The notes under the pieces are model-generated. The model saw only the letters and a list, made by a program, of their open reading frames with translations, did no database searches and was not told the origin of the DNA. Both the position numbers and the translations under genes were made by a program. DNA of 64,000 nt from Pectobacterium aroidearum (GTDB taxonomy: Bacteria > Pseudomonadota > Gammaproteobacteria > Enterobacterales > Enterobacteriaceae): positions 2,914,001 to 2,978,000 of the forward strand of contig NZ_CP166097.1 of NCBI RefSeq assembly GCF_041228105.1. The letters are read 5' to 3'. This document shows, one piece after another, positions 8,885 to 17,549 of the stretch; position 1 is the first letter of the stretch, and each line of letters begins with the position of its first letter.

Positions 8885-8982
8885 AAAAAAAGACCGAATA
8901 CGATTCCTGTATTCGGTCTAGGGAAATGGCTCTTGGGAGAGCCGTGCGCTAAAAGTTGGCATTTATACAAGCTGTACTAGCC
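8885..8982 (-). ncRNA. sdsR: SdsR (RyeB) small regulatory RNA
   Basis: The minus strand carries the characteristic SdsR body: AATGCCAACTTTTAGCGCAC, then GGCTCTCCCAAGAGCC, then the terminator stem ACCGAATAC/GTATTCGGT followed by seven T. This matches E. coli SdsR in sequence, length (about 100 nt) and location next to yebY. SdsR is a sigma-S-dependent, Hfq-binding RNA that accumulates in stationary phase and represses porin and mismatch-repair mRNAs in enterics. A -10-like TTAAATCT about 8 nt before the proposed 5' end is consistent with sigma-S. The 5' end is estimated. The overlapping antisense RNA SraC/RyeA of E. coli would lie on the plus strand; I cannot judge its presence. Confidence 0.88.
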
Positions 8983-9122
8983 CTGTAGATTTAAGCTTAG
9001 CCAACTCCTCCACGTTTTCCAGCTTCAATCCGCTCGCAATTATCACAAATGGAACAGATTTCACACTTTGCTTTAACCGTAAATGCATTAAAAATTAACA
9101 TTTGGCAAATGAATCAATCACT

Positions 9123-9479
9123 TCATGGCTTAGCATCTGGCTGACACAGTTGCTCTGCACGCTCGATAAATGGCTGAAGGCTTTTTTTCTGTCCAGGATG
9201 TTTAGGATCGTCCAGCCAGATAGCGTCTATCGGTTGTGCACTCACCTGCCCGGACTTCATCTGCGCAATGGCAACATCGTTTAACGGATATTGCATCAGC
9301 GTCCCGGTATGTAAAGCGTACAGCGCATTGCCAGGGCGGCAAATCAGTTGAACTTCTTCACGCGTGAAAGCCCAGCGATCGCCGTATTCCAGCCGGCTGA
9401 TATTTGCCAGTTTGGCAGCAGCAAAAGCATTCACAGAAAGTGTGGTAAGCACGATAGATAGCAAGAATTTCTTCATCAT
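9123..9479 (-). CDS. yebY: YebY family periplasmic protein (DUF2511)
   Basis: 118 residues with a signal peptide ([20 protein letters not shown]). The mature part follows E. coli Yeb[59 protein letters not shown] and ERAEQLC, with two conserved cysteines. In E. coli the gene sits beside copD/copC (yebZ, yobA) and may relate to copper; those neighbours are missing here. Two adjacent ATGs (9479 and 9476) are possible starts; GGGAA lies just upstream. Confidence 0.9.
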   Translation of the reverse strand: MMKKFLLSIVLTTLSVNAFAAAKLANISRLEYGDRWAFTREEVQLICRPGNALYALHTGTLMQYPLNDVAIAQMKSGQVSAQPIDAIWLDDPKHPGQKKSLQPFIERAEQLCQPDAKP

Positions 9480-9761
9480 GGTATTCCCGACATGGCGTAT
9501 TCAGACAATGATGTGTGTAAGTTTTGCAGCCTTATCCGAATCAGAGAAAGACAGCCTCAAACCTTATAAAACAGAATGTTGTATATCACTACTGAGGCGA
9601 TCATAACGACAGAGGGAGATGAAGTCGAGCGCGACGTCAGGAATAACATCGGCGGTCTGGTACCATCAGAAAAGTCGTTCAGGAGGGAAAATGGCGGGAT
9701 AAAGAAAACCGTATCCCGCATCATTCAAATCATGATTGGCCGACAGAAGCGTCGCCTGTCG

Positions 9762-10268
9762 TTAGGCTGACGGTGCCGCCGCAGACATTTTTTTCAGGTC
9801 CTGATCGATGAAGAACAGGCCGCCTTCGCTGGCTTTGACCAGAGCCAGTTTGTCCAGAATGGAACGGAACAGCTTCTCTTCTTCATGCTGTTCAGCAACG
9901 TACCATTGCAGGAAGTTAAACGTGGAGTAATCCTGCAACGCCATCGCCGCATGGGCCAGCTCATTAATTTTTGCCGTAATCAGCTGTTCGTGTTCATAGG
10001 TCAGTTTGAAGACATCAGCCAATGAATCGAAATCAATTGGCGGTGCAGCAATCGCACCTAACACAGGCAGGCTTCCCGTGTCGTCCAGATAGTCAAACAG
10101 ACGCTGCATATGCTGCATTTCTTCCTGAGAATGTGTTTTGAGGAAACTAGATGCGCCTTCAAAACCTTTATCACCGCACCATGCGCTCATTTGCAGATAC
10201 AAATTCGCGGAATAAAACTCCAGATTAAGTTGCTCATTCAGCTTCTGAATCATTTCTTTTTTTAACAT
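9762..10268 (-). CDS. ftnA: Ferritin FtnA, iron storage protein
   Basis: 168 residues of a classical non-haem ferritin. The four-helix bundle carries ferroxidase-centre residues in [16 protein letters not shown] (Glu, Tyr), the [15 protein letters not shown] helix (Glu-Glu and His) and [13 protein letters not shown] (Glu, Gln, Glu). It oxidises Fe2+ and stores iron in a 24-subunit shell in the cytosol. A GGGAG ribosome-binding site sits 5 nt from the ATG. The divergent, AT-rich 370-bp region shared with holE holds Fur-like elements (separate entry), in line with the iron regulation of E. coli ftnA. Confidence 0.96.
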   Translation of the reverse strand: MLKKEMIQKLNEQLNLEFYSANLYLQMSAWCGDKGFEGASSFLKTHSQEEMQHMQRLFDYLDDTGSLPVLGAIAAPPIDFDSLADVFKLTYEHEQLITAKINELAHAAMALQDYSTFNFLQWYVAEQHEEEKLFRSILDKLALVKASEGGLFFIDQDLKKMSAAAPSA

Positions 10269-10400
10269 ATTAACTCCCTATTTTCCCGGCAGGTGAAATT
10301 ATTTAGGGCATTATGCCTGAAAAAACAAAATAAAAAACACTTTATTAACATTGAGAAATAAATATTTAAATAACCAATAAAAACAATAAATTACATTAAA

Positions 10401-10550
10401 TTTAAGTGATATTCATTATCACTTAAACCTTAGATAAATATATTATTGCGAATCATTTTTATTATCAAAAATAACAACGGAATTTATATTAGTTACGAGA
10501 AAGTCGTATTAAAAATGATTCCCATTTCGTAATGAGAATAATAAACATCC
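10401..10550. promoter_or_regulatory. AT-rich ftnA-holE divergent region with Fur-like elements
   Basis: The 370-bp gap holds no gene. It contains an 11-bp perfect inverted repeat, TTTAAGTGATA and TATCACTTAAA (10401-10427), whose centre GATATTCATTATC resembles the Fur 6-1-6 core. A second element, read on the minus strand as GATAATAAAAATGATTCGC (10448-10466), matches the 19-bp Fur consensus at 14 positions by eye. A third, ATGAGAATAATAAAC (10533-10547), is Fur-like. E. coli ftnA is activated by Fur through upstream sites, so the location makes sense. Assignment is by eye only. Confidence 0.5.
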
Positions 10551-10638
10551 ACATGATGGGGCGAACACTTGCCATTTTCCTGTCGCTACTTTACCGTGGC
10601 ACACATCAGTCGGTGATCGATCAGCAGGAGAAAACGGT

Positions 10639-10869
10639 ATGGGATATAATCTGGCAGAATTGTCCAAAGAGGATATGGATAAAGTGAACGTAGATTTGGC
10701 GGCATCAGGTGTTGCCTTCAAAGAACGTTACAATATGCCGGTCATTCCAGAAGCTGTTGAGAGAGAACAGCCCGAGCACCTGCGCAACTACTTTCGTGAG
10801 CGCGTGATGTTTTATCGCCAACGCTCGCTGCAGTTCTCTCGTTTACCCTACGAACCCAAGGCTAAATAG
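10639..10869 (+). CDS. holE: DNA polymerase III theta subunit HolE
   Basis: 76 residues, the same length as E. coli HolE, with near-identical blocks [32 protein letters not shown] and SRLPYEPK. Theta binds the epsilon proofreading subunit in the pol III core and modestly stabilises it. An AGGAG ribosome-binding site lies 8 nt before the ATG. The gene is divergent from ftnA. E. coli neighbours yobB and exoX are absent; a small lysine-rich reading frame follows instead. Confidence 0.96.
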   Translation: MGYNLAELSKEDMDKVNVDLAASGVAFKERYNMPVIPEAVEREQPEHLRNYFRERVMFYRQRSLQFSRLPYEPKAK

Positions 10870-11029
10870 CCCTATCCCGTCATTCCAGTTTGCGCCGACT
10901 ATACCGTGGAAAATATCCCTTTCCACGGGTTACATTCTTACACAGCAAAAACAATTTTCTACTTGCATATCGGCCCGCACAGGAGGTTAATGGACAGGCA
11001 ACCTAACCTTTTATCAAGCGAGGCAAGAT

Positions 11030-11140
11030 ATGAGTAAAGGACTGGATAGCAAAAAGAACAGTAAGAAGAAACCGCTGAGAACTGCCGCCGAAAAGCGGGC
11101 CGACAAAAAAGCAAAGAAAACGCAGGCTGACATTACTTAG
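11030..11140 (+). CDS. Small lysine-rich protein (36 aa)
   Basis: A 36-residue frame, ATG at 11030 and TAG ending at 11140, with GAGG 7 nt upstream of the start. The product begins MSKGLDSKKNSKKKPL and contains AAEKRADKKAKK; 11 of 36 residues are lysine, no aromatic residue is present, and it should be disordered and nucleic-acid-binding or ribosome-associated at most by inference. It lies between holE and ptrB (convergent), ended by the hairpin at 11186-11211. Supported by its ribosome-binding site and composition only. Confidence 0.55.
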   Translation: MSKGLDSKKNSKKKPLRTAAEKRADKKAKKTQADIT

Positions 11141-11185
11141 GGATTGATAATCCTACTCTCTGGTAACCTAAGCAATGTACCTATC

Positions 11186-11211
11186 GGGTAAACCCGAAAA
11201 TGGGTTTACCC
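11186..11211. terminator. Hairpin between the lysine-rich ORF and ptrB
   Basis: GGGTAAACCC and GGGTTTACCC form a perfect 10-bp stem over a 6-nt loop, placed between two converging genes. No clear T tract follows on either strand, so termination efficiency is uncertain. Confidence 0.5.
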
Positions 11212-11233
11212 TCATTGATACCGCTTTTATCCC

Positions 11234-13285
11234 TTATCCGCGATCATCCTCAGACATTTCAAGCACCATCAGCAGAAACGCATATTCCAACGCGATATCA
11301 TCATAGCGTTTGAAACGACCGGATTTTCCGCCGTGTCCCGCATCCATATCGGTATACAACAGCACCAGACGATCGTCCGTCTTAACTTCACGTAATTTCG
11401 CCACCCACTTCGCGGGTTCCCAATACTGTACCTGCGAATCGTGGAGCCCGGTCGTCACCAGTAAATGTGGATAACGCTGTGCGATAACGCCGTCATAAGG
11501 ACTGTATTGTTTGATGTAGTCATAGTAGGTTTGCTCATTCGGATCGCCCCACTCGTCATACTCGCCGGTCGTCAATGGGATAGACTCATCCAACATCGTC
11601 GTCAACACATCAACGAAGGGAACCTGAGCGACAACACCTTTAAACAGTTCGGGCGCCATATTCACTACCGCCCCCATCAATAATCCTCCCGCACTGCCTC
11701 CTATTGCGAACATGTTTTTCCTGTCGCCATAACCTTTTTCTATCAATGCCCGCGATACATCGATGAAATCCGTGAAGGAATGCATTTTATTGAGTAACCG
11801 GCCATCGTCGTACCATTGTTGCCCCAGTTCACCGCCCCCGCGGATGTGCGTTAAGGCAAAAACGAACCCTCTGTCCAATAAGCTCAAACGGCTAACGCTG
11901 AAATCCGGATCCATACTATGGCTATAAGCGCCATAGCCGTAGACCAGTATCGGGTTTTTGCCTGGGCTAAAATGATCGCGATGGTAAACAAGAGAAACGG
12001 GAACCTCGACGCCATCCCGAACGGTGATCCATAAGCGTTCACTTCGATAATTGTCCGAAGAGAAGTCTTTCACCTCGGCTTGTTTAAGTAACTGCTGTTC
12101 GCCCGTATCCAGATTCAATTCATACTGCGTGCTGGGGGTTGTCATTGATGAATAGCCATACCGCATCAATGCCGTTTCTGGCGTGGGATTGTAAGACAAC
12201 CACGTCACATAGCTCGCGTCATTAAAGGTGATCGCTTTTTCTTCCTGCGTATGCCAGTGAATCTGGCGCAGGCTGGTCAACCCGCGTTCTCTTTCTTCGA
12301 CCACCAGCCAGTCACGGAAAAGTTCAAATCCTTCCAGCACGCGATTTTCACGTGGTGCAATCAGCGTTTCCAGCGTTTGCTCATCAGGTCTGTCCGATCG
12401 GTAGAGGCCAAAGTTTTTTCCTTCCCGATTAGAGCGCAGATAAAACTTGCCCTGATAGTGATCGATACCGTATTCATGATCTTTCCGGCGTGGAATGCAT
12501 ACCTGCGGCACGGCATCCGGGCGTGTCGCGTCGAGCAATAACACCTCCGTCGTCGTAGTGCTGCTGAGATAAATAGAGATGTAGTGCTCTGATGTTGTTT
12601 TACTCAGGCTGACATAATAGGTGTCGTCTTTCTCTTCATATACCAGTTCATCCTGAGCAGGATCGCTCCCCAGTCGATGACGATAGACCTGATACGGCAG
12701 TAGTGTTTGCTCATGTTTACGTACGTAATACAGAACCGTCGAATCCGCCGCCCATTCCGCTCCCGCCGTGACATTTTCGATCACATCCGGTAGCCACTCG
12801 CCGCTGTTCAGATCGCGAAAACGAAGCGTGTACTGCCGGCGGGATAAAAAATCCTCCGAGAGTGCCAGTAGTCTATTGTCCGGGCTAACTTCAAGCGCGC
12901 CGAGGCTATAAAACTCATGCCCTTCCGCACGTTGGTTCCCATCCAGTAGCGTGTCCCACGCGTCCGTTTCCTGCTCAGGCTGGCGCAGATAGATAGCGTA
13001 CTCTTTGCCTGGCTCGTAGCGACTTTGGTAGCGATAGCCTTTTCGAACATACGGCACGGACATATCCGTCGACGGGATGCGCTTAACCATTTCATCATAC
13101 AGTGACCGTTTACGCGCCTCATGAGGGGCCATAACAGTATCGCTATAGGCATTTTCCTGCTCCAGATAGGCCAGCACCTGCGGATCGGTACGCTGGTCAT
13201 CACGCAGCCAGTAATAATTGTCGATACGCGTATCGCCATGCGTGCTCATTACATGAGGGCGTTTTTCAGCTTGCGGTGTCTTCAT
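11234..13285 (-). CDS. ptrB: Oligopeptidase B (protease II)
   Basis: 683 residues, a prolyl-oligopeptidase family (S9A) serine peptidase. An N-terminal beta-propeller (about residues 1-400) caps an alpha/beta-hydrolase domain with the catalytic serine in GGSAGG (Ser531), aspartate in GLHDSQV (Asp616) and histidine in [11 protein letters not shown] (His651). It cleaves short peptides after Arg or Lys in the cytosol. The starting [20 protein letters not shown] matches the family N-terminus. ptrB and purT diverge as in E. coli, but yebE, yebF and yebG, which lie between them there, are missing. Confidence 0.96.
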   Translation of the reverse strand: MKTPQAEKRPHVMSTHGDTRIDNYYWLRDDQRTDPQVLAYLEQENAYSDTVMAPHEARKRSLYDEMVKRIPSTDMSVPYVRKGYRYQSRYEPGKEYAIYLRQPEQETDAWDTLLDGNQRAEGHEFYSLGALEVSPDNRLLALSEDFLSRRQYTLRFRDLNSGEWLPDVIENVTAGAEWAADSTVLYYVRKHEQTLLPYQVYRHRLGSDPAQDELVYEEKDDTYYVSLSKTTSEHYISIYLSSTTTTEVLLLDATRPDAVPQVCIPRRKDHEYGIDHYQGKFYLRSNREGKNFGLYRSDRPDEQTLETLIAPRENRVLEGFELFRDWLVVEERERGLTSLRQIHWHTQEEKAITFNDASYVTWLSYNPTPETALMRYGYSSMTTPSTQYELNLDTGEQQLLKQAEVKDFSSDNYRSERLWITVRDGVEVPVSLVYHRDHFSPGKNPILVYGYGAYSHSMDPDFSVSRLSLLDRGFVFALTHIRGGGELGQQWYDDGRLLNKMHSFTDFIDVSRALIEKGYGDRKNMFAIGGSAGGLLMGAVVNMAPELFKGVVAQVPFVDVLTTMLDESIPLTTGEYDEWGDPNEQTYYDYIKQYSPYDGVIAQRYPHLLVTTGLHDSQVQYWEPAKWVAKLREVKTDDRLVLLYTDMDAGHGGKSGRFKRYDDIALEYAFLLMVLEMSEDDRG

Positions 13286-13426
13286 CGCGTCGGATCTCGT
13301 TGTCTTAACATAAAATTTTACTCTGAAAGAAGAGTGGCACGATTGCCCGGCAATGCCAAGTCACACCCTTACCACTTGGTGCGCTTTTGCGCACCGCATT
13401 CCAATGCATCCCCCTCTTTAATGCGC

Positions 13427-13442
13427 ACGCAAACGTTTTCGT
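13427..13442 (+). promoter_or_regulatory. PurR operator of purT
   Basis: ACGCAAACGTTTTCGT matches the 16-bp PurR consensus exactly and lies 44 bp upstream of the purT ATG. PurR with hypoxanthine or guanine as corepressor should repress purT here. Confidence 0.9.
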
Positions 13443-13485
13443 TTATACTGCGGCCATTTTTCACAACCCGATCAGGTATAAGGTT

Positions 13486-14664
13486 ATGTTAACGATTGGA
13501 ACCGCCCTGCGTGCGGATGCCACACGAGTGATGCTGCTTGGCTCCGGTGAATTAGGCAAAGAAGTGGCGATTGAATGTCAGCGTCTGGGAATCGAAGTGA
13601 TTGCAGTCGATCGCTATGCCGATGCCCCTGCCATGCAGATTGCACATCGTAGCCACGTCATCAATATGTTGGATGGCGATGCGTTGAAAGCGTTGGTTGA
13701 AGCCGAGCGTCCTGATTACATCGTGCCGGAAATTGAAGCCATCGCAACCGACATGCTGGTGACGCTGGAAAAACAGGGTCACCATGTTGTTCCCTGCGCC
13801 GAAGCCACACGCCTGACGATGAACCGTGAAGGTATCCGTCGTCTGGCTGCCGAAACGCTCGGCGTTCCTACCTCCACCTACCGTTTTGCCGACAGCGAAG
13901 AGAGTTTTCGCCAGGCAGTAGAGGTGATTGGCTACCCTTGTATTGTCAAACCGGTCATGAGCTCATCTGGCAAAGGGCAGAGTCTGATTCGCTCCGCAGA
14001 GCAGCTAGATAAGGCGTGGAACTATGCTCAGCAGGGTGGACGTGCAGGCGGTGGACGCGTCATCGTGGAAGGACTGGTTAATTTTGACTTTGAGATCACC
14101 CTGCTGACCATCCATGCGGTTGACGGCATTCATTTCTGTGCGCCTATCGGACATCGTCAGGAAGATGGCGACTATCGTGAATCTTGGCAGCCGCAGCAGA
14201 TGAGTGCGTTGGCACAGGAACGCGCGCAGAAGATGGCCAGCGATGTCGTGAAAGCACTCGGAGGCTATGGCCTGTTCGGTGTTGAGCTGTTCGTTTGCGG
14301 TGATGAGGTCATCTTCAGTGAAGTCTCCCCTCGCCCGCACGACACCGGTATGGTGACGATGATTTCTCAGGATCTGTCCGAGTTTGCTCTACACGTTCGC
14401 GCTTTTCTGGGTTTGCCAATTGGCGCGGTTCGCCAATACGGCGCATCGGCTTCCGCTGTGATTTTACCGGAACTGGAGAGCAACAACGTGCGTTATCAGG
14501 GGCTGGAAAGCGCGCTACTCCCTCATACGCAGATTCGCCTGTTTGGTAAACCTGATATCGGCGGCAAACGTCGTATGGGCGTCGCCTTAGCCAGCGCAGA
14601 AACCACGGAAGATGCCGTGGAAATCGCCAAGCGCGTCGCTGCAGGCGTAACCGTCAGCGGCTGA
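13486..14664 (+). CDS. purT: Formate-dependent phosphoribosylglycinamide formyltransferase PurT
   Basis: 392 residues, exactly the E. coli length when the ATG at 13486 is used; an upstream in-frame ATG at 13387 would add a poor N-terminal extension across the PurR box and is rejected. The protein is an ATP-grasp enzyme: N-terminal [19 protein letters not shown], the central [17 protein letters not shown] loop, and [13 protein letters not shown]. It makes formyl-GAR from GAR, formate and ATP, the folate-independent third step of purine synthesis. The neighbouring PurR site fits this role. Confidence 0.97.
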   Translation: MLTIGTALRADATRVMLLGSGELGKEVAIECQRLGIEVIAVDRYADAPAMQIAHRSHVINMLDGDALKALVEAERPDYIVPEIEAIATDMLVTLEKQGHHVVPCAEATRLTMNREGIRRLAAETLGVPTSTYRFADSEESFRQAVEVIGYPCIVKPVMSSSGKGQSLIRSAEQLDKAWNYAQQGGRAGGGRVIVEGLVNFDFEITLLTIHAVDGIHFCAPIGHRQEDGDYRESWQPQQMSALAQERAQKMASDVVKALGGYGLFGVELFVCGDEVIFSEVSPRPHDTGMVTMISQDLSEFALHVRAFLGLPIGAVRQYGASASAVILPELESNNVRYQGLESALLPHTQIRLFGKPDIGGKRRMGVALASAETTEDAVEIAKRVAAGVTVSG

Positions 14665-14724
14665 TACATTCTGTTGCCGATCGGCGAGATGAGATGTCTC
14701 TGATGACGACTCGGAGGATGACGG

Positions 14725-14842
14725 GCAAGGATGTCCGCCATAAAAAAATGTGGGGAACATTTTTCAACGTCGCTTGCGACGGCCCGCAGGGTGGCGGACA
14801 TGAATGTCCGCCATAAAAAAGGCCACTCGCAATGAGTGGCCT
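14725..14842. repeat. Palindromic purT-eda intergenic element with the eda terminator
   Basis: ATGTCCGCCATAAAAAA occurs twice (14731-14747 and 14804-14820). The second copy is half of a perfect hairpin, GGCGGACAT-GA-ATGTCCGCC (14793-14812). A further hairpin, CGTCGC-TT-GCGACG, lies at 14768-14781. At 14819-14842 the stem AAGGCCACTC/GAGTGGCCTT reads into TTTTTT on the minus strand and should terminate eda. The region looks like a REP-type palindromic unit that has been partly duplicated. Confidence 0.65.
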
Positions 14843-14865
14843 TCGTCATTCAGTAATGAGCAAAC

Positions 14866-15507
14866 TTAGGCTTTTGCACCCGCAACGGCTTCACGCGCCA
14901 GTTCGGTAATACGCGCGTAATCACCGCTTTCCAGCGCATCGTTCGGCACCAGCCAAGAACCGCCCACACACAGCACGCTTTTCAGCGACAGATAGTCACG
15001 ATAGTTCTTCGGCGTAATGCCACCAGTCGGGCAGAAACGGATATGAGCAAATGGACCCGCGATCGCCTGAAGCGCTTTCACGCCGCCGTTAGCTTCCGCC
15101 GGGAAGAATTTGAACTCACGCAAGCCGTAATCCATACCCAGCATCAGTTCAGATACGGTGCTGATACCTGGGATCAACGGGATGTTGCCTGCAGTCGCAG
15201 CCTTCAGCAACGGCTCAGTCAAGCCAGGGCTGATAGCGAACTGAGCGCCCGCTTCCACTACCGCAGCCAGTTGCTCAGGGTTTGTCACCGTACCCGCACC
15301 CACGATGGCATCCGGTACTTCTTTCGCAATCGCGCGGATTGCATCGATGGCACAGTCGGTACGTAATGTCAGTTCCAGAACGCGAACGCCGCCCGCGACT
15401 AACGCTTTTGCCATCGGCACCGCGTGTTCCAGTTTGTTGACCACAATCACAGGAACAACGGGACCCGTTGTCAAAATCTGTTCCGCGCTCGTTTTCCAGT
15501 TTTTCAT
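14866..15507 (-). CDS. eda: KHG/KDPG aldolase Eda
   Basis: 213 residues from the ATG at 15507, matching the E. coli start MKNWKTSAE; a TTG one codon upstream is not needed. Class I aldolase motifs are visible: [33 protein letters not shown] with the Schiff-base lysine (FKFFP), and RFCPTGGIT. It cleaves 2-keto-3-deoxy-6-phosphogluconate to pyruvate and glyceraldehyde 3-phosphate. edd is absent between zwf and eda, so the main source of KDPG is probably hexuronate/pectin breakdown through KdgK (inference). A TATAAT lies about 35 bp upstream, so eda may have its own promoter besides zwf readthrough. Confidence 0.97.
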   Translation of the reverse strand: MKNWKTSAEQILTTGPVVPVIVVNKLEHAVPMAKALVAGGVRVLELTLRTDCAIDAIRAIAKEVPDAIVGAGTVTNPEQLAAVVEAGAQFAISPGLTEPLLKAATAGNIPLIPGISTVSELMLGMDYGLREFKFFPAEANGGVKALQAIAGPFAHIRFCPTGGITPKNYRDYLSLKSVLCVGGSWLVPNDALESGDYARITELAREAVAGAKA

Positions 15508-15675
15508 CAAAAGTTATCTCCAGTCATGCCCGAAGGCATCATTAATTATATAGCGCGCCCCTGCCACAGGGATCTGCGTCGCCGCAGATGCCAACCGCAC
15601 CGTTAGCCATACATTAAAAAACTGCGGGATGCCGATCGTTTTCGGCATCTCAATTACTGACGTATTATCAAATAA

Positions 15676-17151
15676 TTACTCAAACTCATTCCAGGAGCGG
15701 CCATCTCGGGTAATCATTGCTACAGATGCCACCGGCCCCCAGCTTCCAGCCTGATACGGTTTCGGCGCATCATTGTCCATTCCCCACGCATCCATGATGG
15801 AATCCACCCATTTCCAGGCTTCTTCAACCTCATCACGACGGACGAACAGCGCCTGAATTCCGCGCATGGTTTCCAGCAGCAGACGCTCATAGGCATCGGC
15901 CAAATGTTGCTGATTAAAGGTTTCCGAGAAGCTCAGGTCCAGCTTCACCGTTTGCAGGCGGTGCTTGTGTTCTAATCCTGGAATTTTATTCAGAATCTGG
16001 ATTTCCACACCTTCATCCGGCTGCAAGCGAATGATCAGTTTGTTCTGCGGCAACTGTTGGTAAGAATCATGGAATAGGTTCAGTGCAGGGTTCTTAAAGT
16101 ACACCACCACTTCCGAACATTTGGTCGGCAAGCGTTTACCGGTACGCAGGTAGAACGGCACACCAGACCAGCGCCAATCATCGATATCAACACGAATGGC
16201 GACAAAGGTTTCCGTGCTGCTGCTTTTGTTCGCGCCTTCTTCTTCCAGGTAACCCGGCACTTTATGTCCCTGAACAAAACCAGAGGTATATTGGCCGCGT
16301 ACGGTCGTTTCATGCACGTTGGAGCGGTCGATACGACGCAGTGAACGCAGCACCTTCACTTTTTCATCACGAATACGGTCAGTCGTCAGATCAGACGGCG
16401 GCGACATCGCAATCATCGTCAGAATCTGTAACAGGTGGTTCTGGATCATATCGCGCATCTGGCCGGCTTTATCAAAATAGCCCCAGCGCCCTTCAATCCC
16501 GACTTCTTCGGCCACCGTGATCTGCACATGGTCGATCGTCCGGTTGTCCCAGTTTGAAGAGAACAGCGAGTTGGCAAAACGCAGCGCCAGCAGGTTCAGA
16601 ACGGTCTCTTTACCCAGATAGTGGTCGATGCGGTAAACCTGACACTCGTTGAAGTATTCCGCAACCTGATCGTTAATGACGCGAGAAGACGCCAGATCGG
16701 TTCCCAGCGGTTTTTCCATCACCACGCGCGCCGGCTCTTTATTCAGCCCTGCGGTTCCCAGCCCTTTGCAGATCGCCCCGAATGTGCTCGGCGGCATCGC
16801 AAAATAGTTGATTGTGGTGCGATTTTTCTGGTCAAGCATCTTGCCCAGCTTGTTGAACGCTTTCGTGTCTTCCACATCAAGATTGCAGAAATCCAGCCGA
16901 CTGCTTAGCGTTTCCCACAACTTGTCGTCGATGGCTTCTTTCATAAAGGTGTCAAGCGCTTCGCGCACGACGCGGGTATACTCCGCTTTATCCCAATCAG
17001 CACGGCCCACCCCGATAATTTTGGTGTCCGCATGGATGTGGCCTGCTTTTTCCAACTGGTACAGGGAAGGCAGCAATTTACGGCGCGCCAGATCGCCCTT
17101 GGCACCGAAAATAACCAGATCACACGCTTGGGCTGTTGAAGTTACCGCCAT
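15676..17151 (-). CDS. zwf: Glucose-6-phosphate 1-dehydrogenase Zwf
   Basis: 491 residues from the ATG at 17151, the E. coli length; this start has GAGGAG at the ideal 6-nt spacing, whereas an ATG two codons earlier abuts it. NADP-binding VIFGAKGDLARRKLLPSLY is at the N-terminus, the substrate-site motif RIDHYLGKE near residue 175-185, and the C-terminus WGPVASVAMITRDGRSWNEF matches E. coli. It oxidises glucose 6-phosphate to 6-phosphogluconolactone at the entry of the oxidative pentose phosphate pathway. The promoter carries a HexR box. eda follows on the same strand after 168 nt. Confidence 0.98.
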   Translation of the reverse strand: MAVTSTAQACDLVIFGAKGDLARRKLLPSLYQLEKAGHIHADTKIIGVGRADWDKAEYTRVVREALDTFMKEAIDDKLWETLSSRLDFCNLDVEDTKAFNKLGKMLDQKNRTTINYFAMPPSTFGAICKGLGTAGLNKEPARVVMEKPLGTDLASSRVINDQVAEYFNECQVYRIDHYLGKETVLNLLALRFANSLFSSNWDNRTIDHVQITVAEEVGIEGRWGYFDKAGQMRDMIQNHLLQILTMIAMSPPSDLTTDRIRDEKVKVLRSLRRIDRSNVHETTVRGQYTSGFVQGHKVPGYLEEEGANKSSSTETFVAIRVDIDDWRWSGVPFYLRTGKRLPTKCSEVVVYFKNPALNLFHDSYQQLPQNKLIIRLQPDEGVEIQILNKIPGLEHKHRLQTVKLDLSFSETFNQQHLADAYERLLLETMRGIQALFVRRDEVEEAWKWVDSIMDAWGMDNDAPKPYQAGSWGPVASVAMITRDGRSWNEFE

Positions 17152-17175
17152 GTTCATCTCCTCGTTGCAGGATGC

Positions 17176-17190
17176 TGTAATTTTATTACA
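17176..17190. promoter_or_regulatory. HexR operator upstream of zwf
   Basis: TGTAATTTTATTACA, a 15-bp near-perfect palindrome (CTGTAA/TTACAG arms), lies 25 bp upstream of the zwf start and within the zwf-hexR divergent region. It agrees with the known gammaproteobacterial HexR motif TGTAATTAAATTACA. HexR releases DNA when KDPG is bound. Confidence 0.85.
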
Positions 17191-17462
17191 GCGATAATGT
17201 ACTCTTTTTGACTACAGCCAGTAAACCCATCATAAAAATGCCAAATAATGGTCACTATTGGCTGAAAACCACACATAAATCGGTCTGTGCAGCGGTTGAA
17301 ATCACTTAGGCATTCGCCCTAAAGCGAAATTTTTCGTCGTTTCTGACAGTCGATTACTTTTCTGAAAGTTAGACACATGTCATGTTCTGGCAAAAAAAGG
17401 ACCCAACTTAGCGTGTTGCCCTCTGCCAACCACTACAGGGTCGTAGTATATTTTCACGACTT

Positions 17463-17492
17463 GCATTTTTTCACGTAGCATTTTTTCACGTA
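17463..17492. repeat. Tandem 15-bp duplication in the hexR leader
   Basis: GCATTTTTTCACGTA occurs twice without a gap (17463-17477 and 17478-17492), about 60 bp before the hexR start codon. The rest of the 398-bp zwf-hexR gap holds no gene; apart from the HexR box nothing else is evident. Confidence 0.85.
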
Positions 17493-17549
17493 ATACCGCC
17501 AGTTGTACCTTTAGTTGAAATTGGAAAAAACTTACATGGTCCTTGTCGT

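Noticed and set aside
15508..15675. KdgR operator before eda
   Set aside because: I looked for the AT-rich palindrome centred on GTTTCA-type halves known from pectinolysis genes and found none in the zwf-eda gap on either strand.
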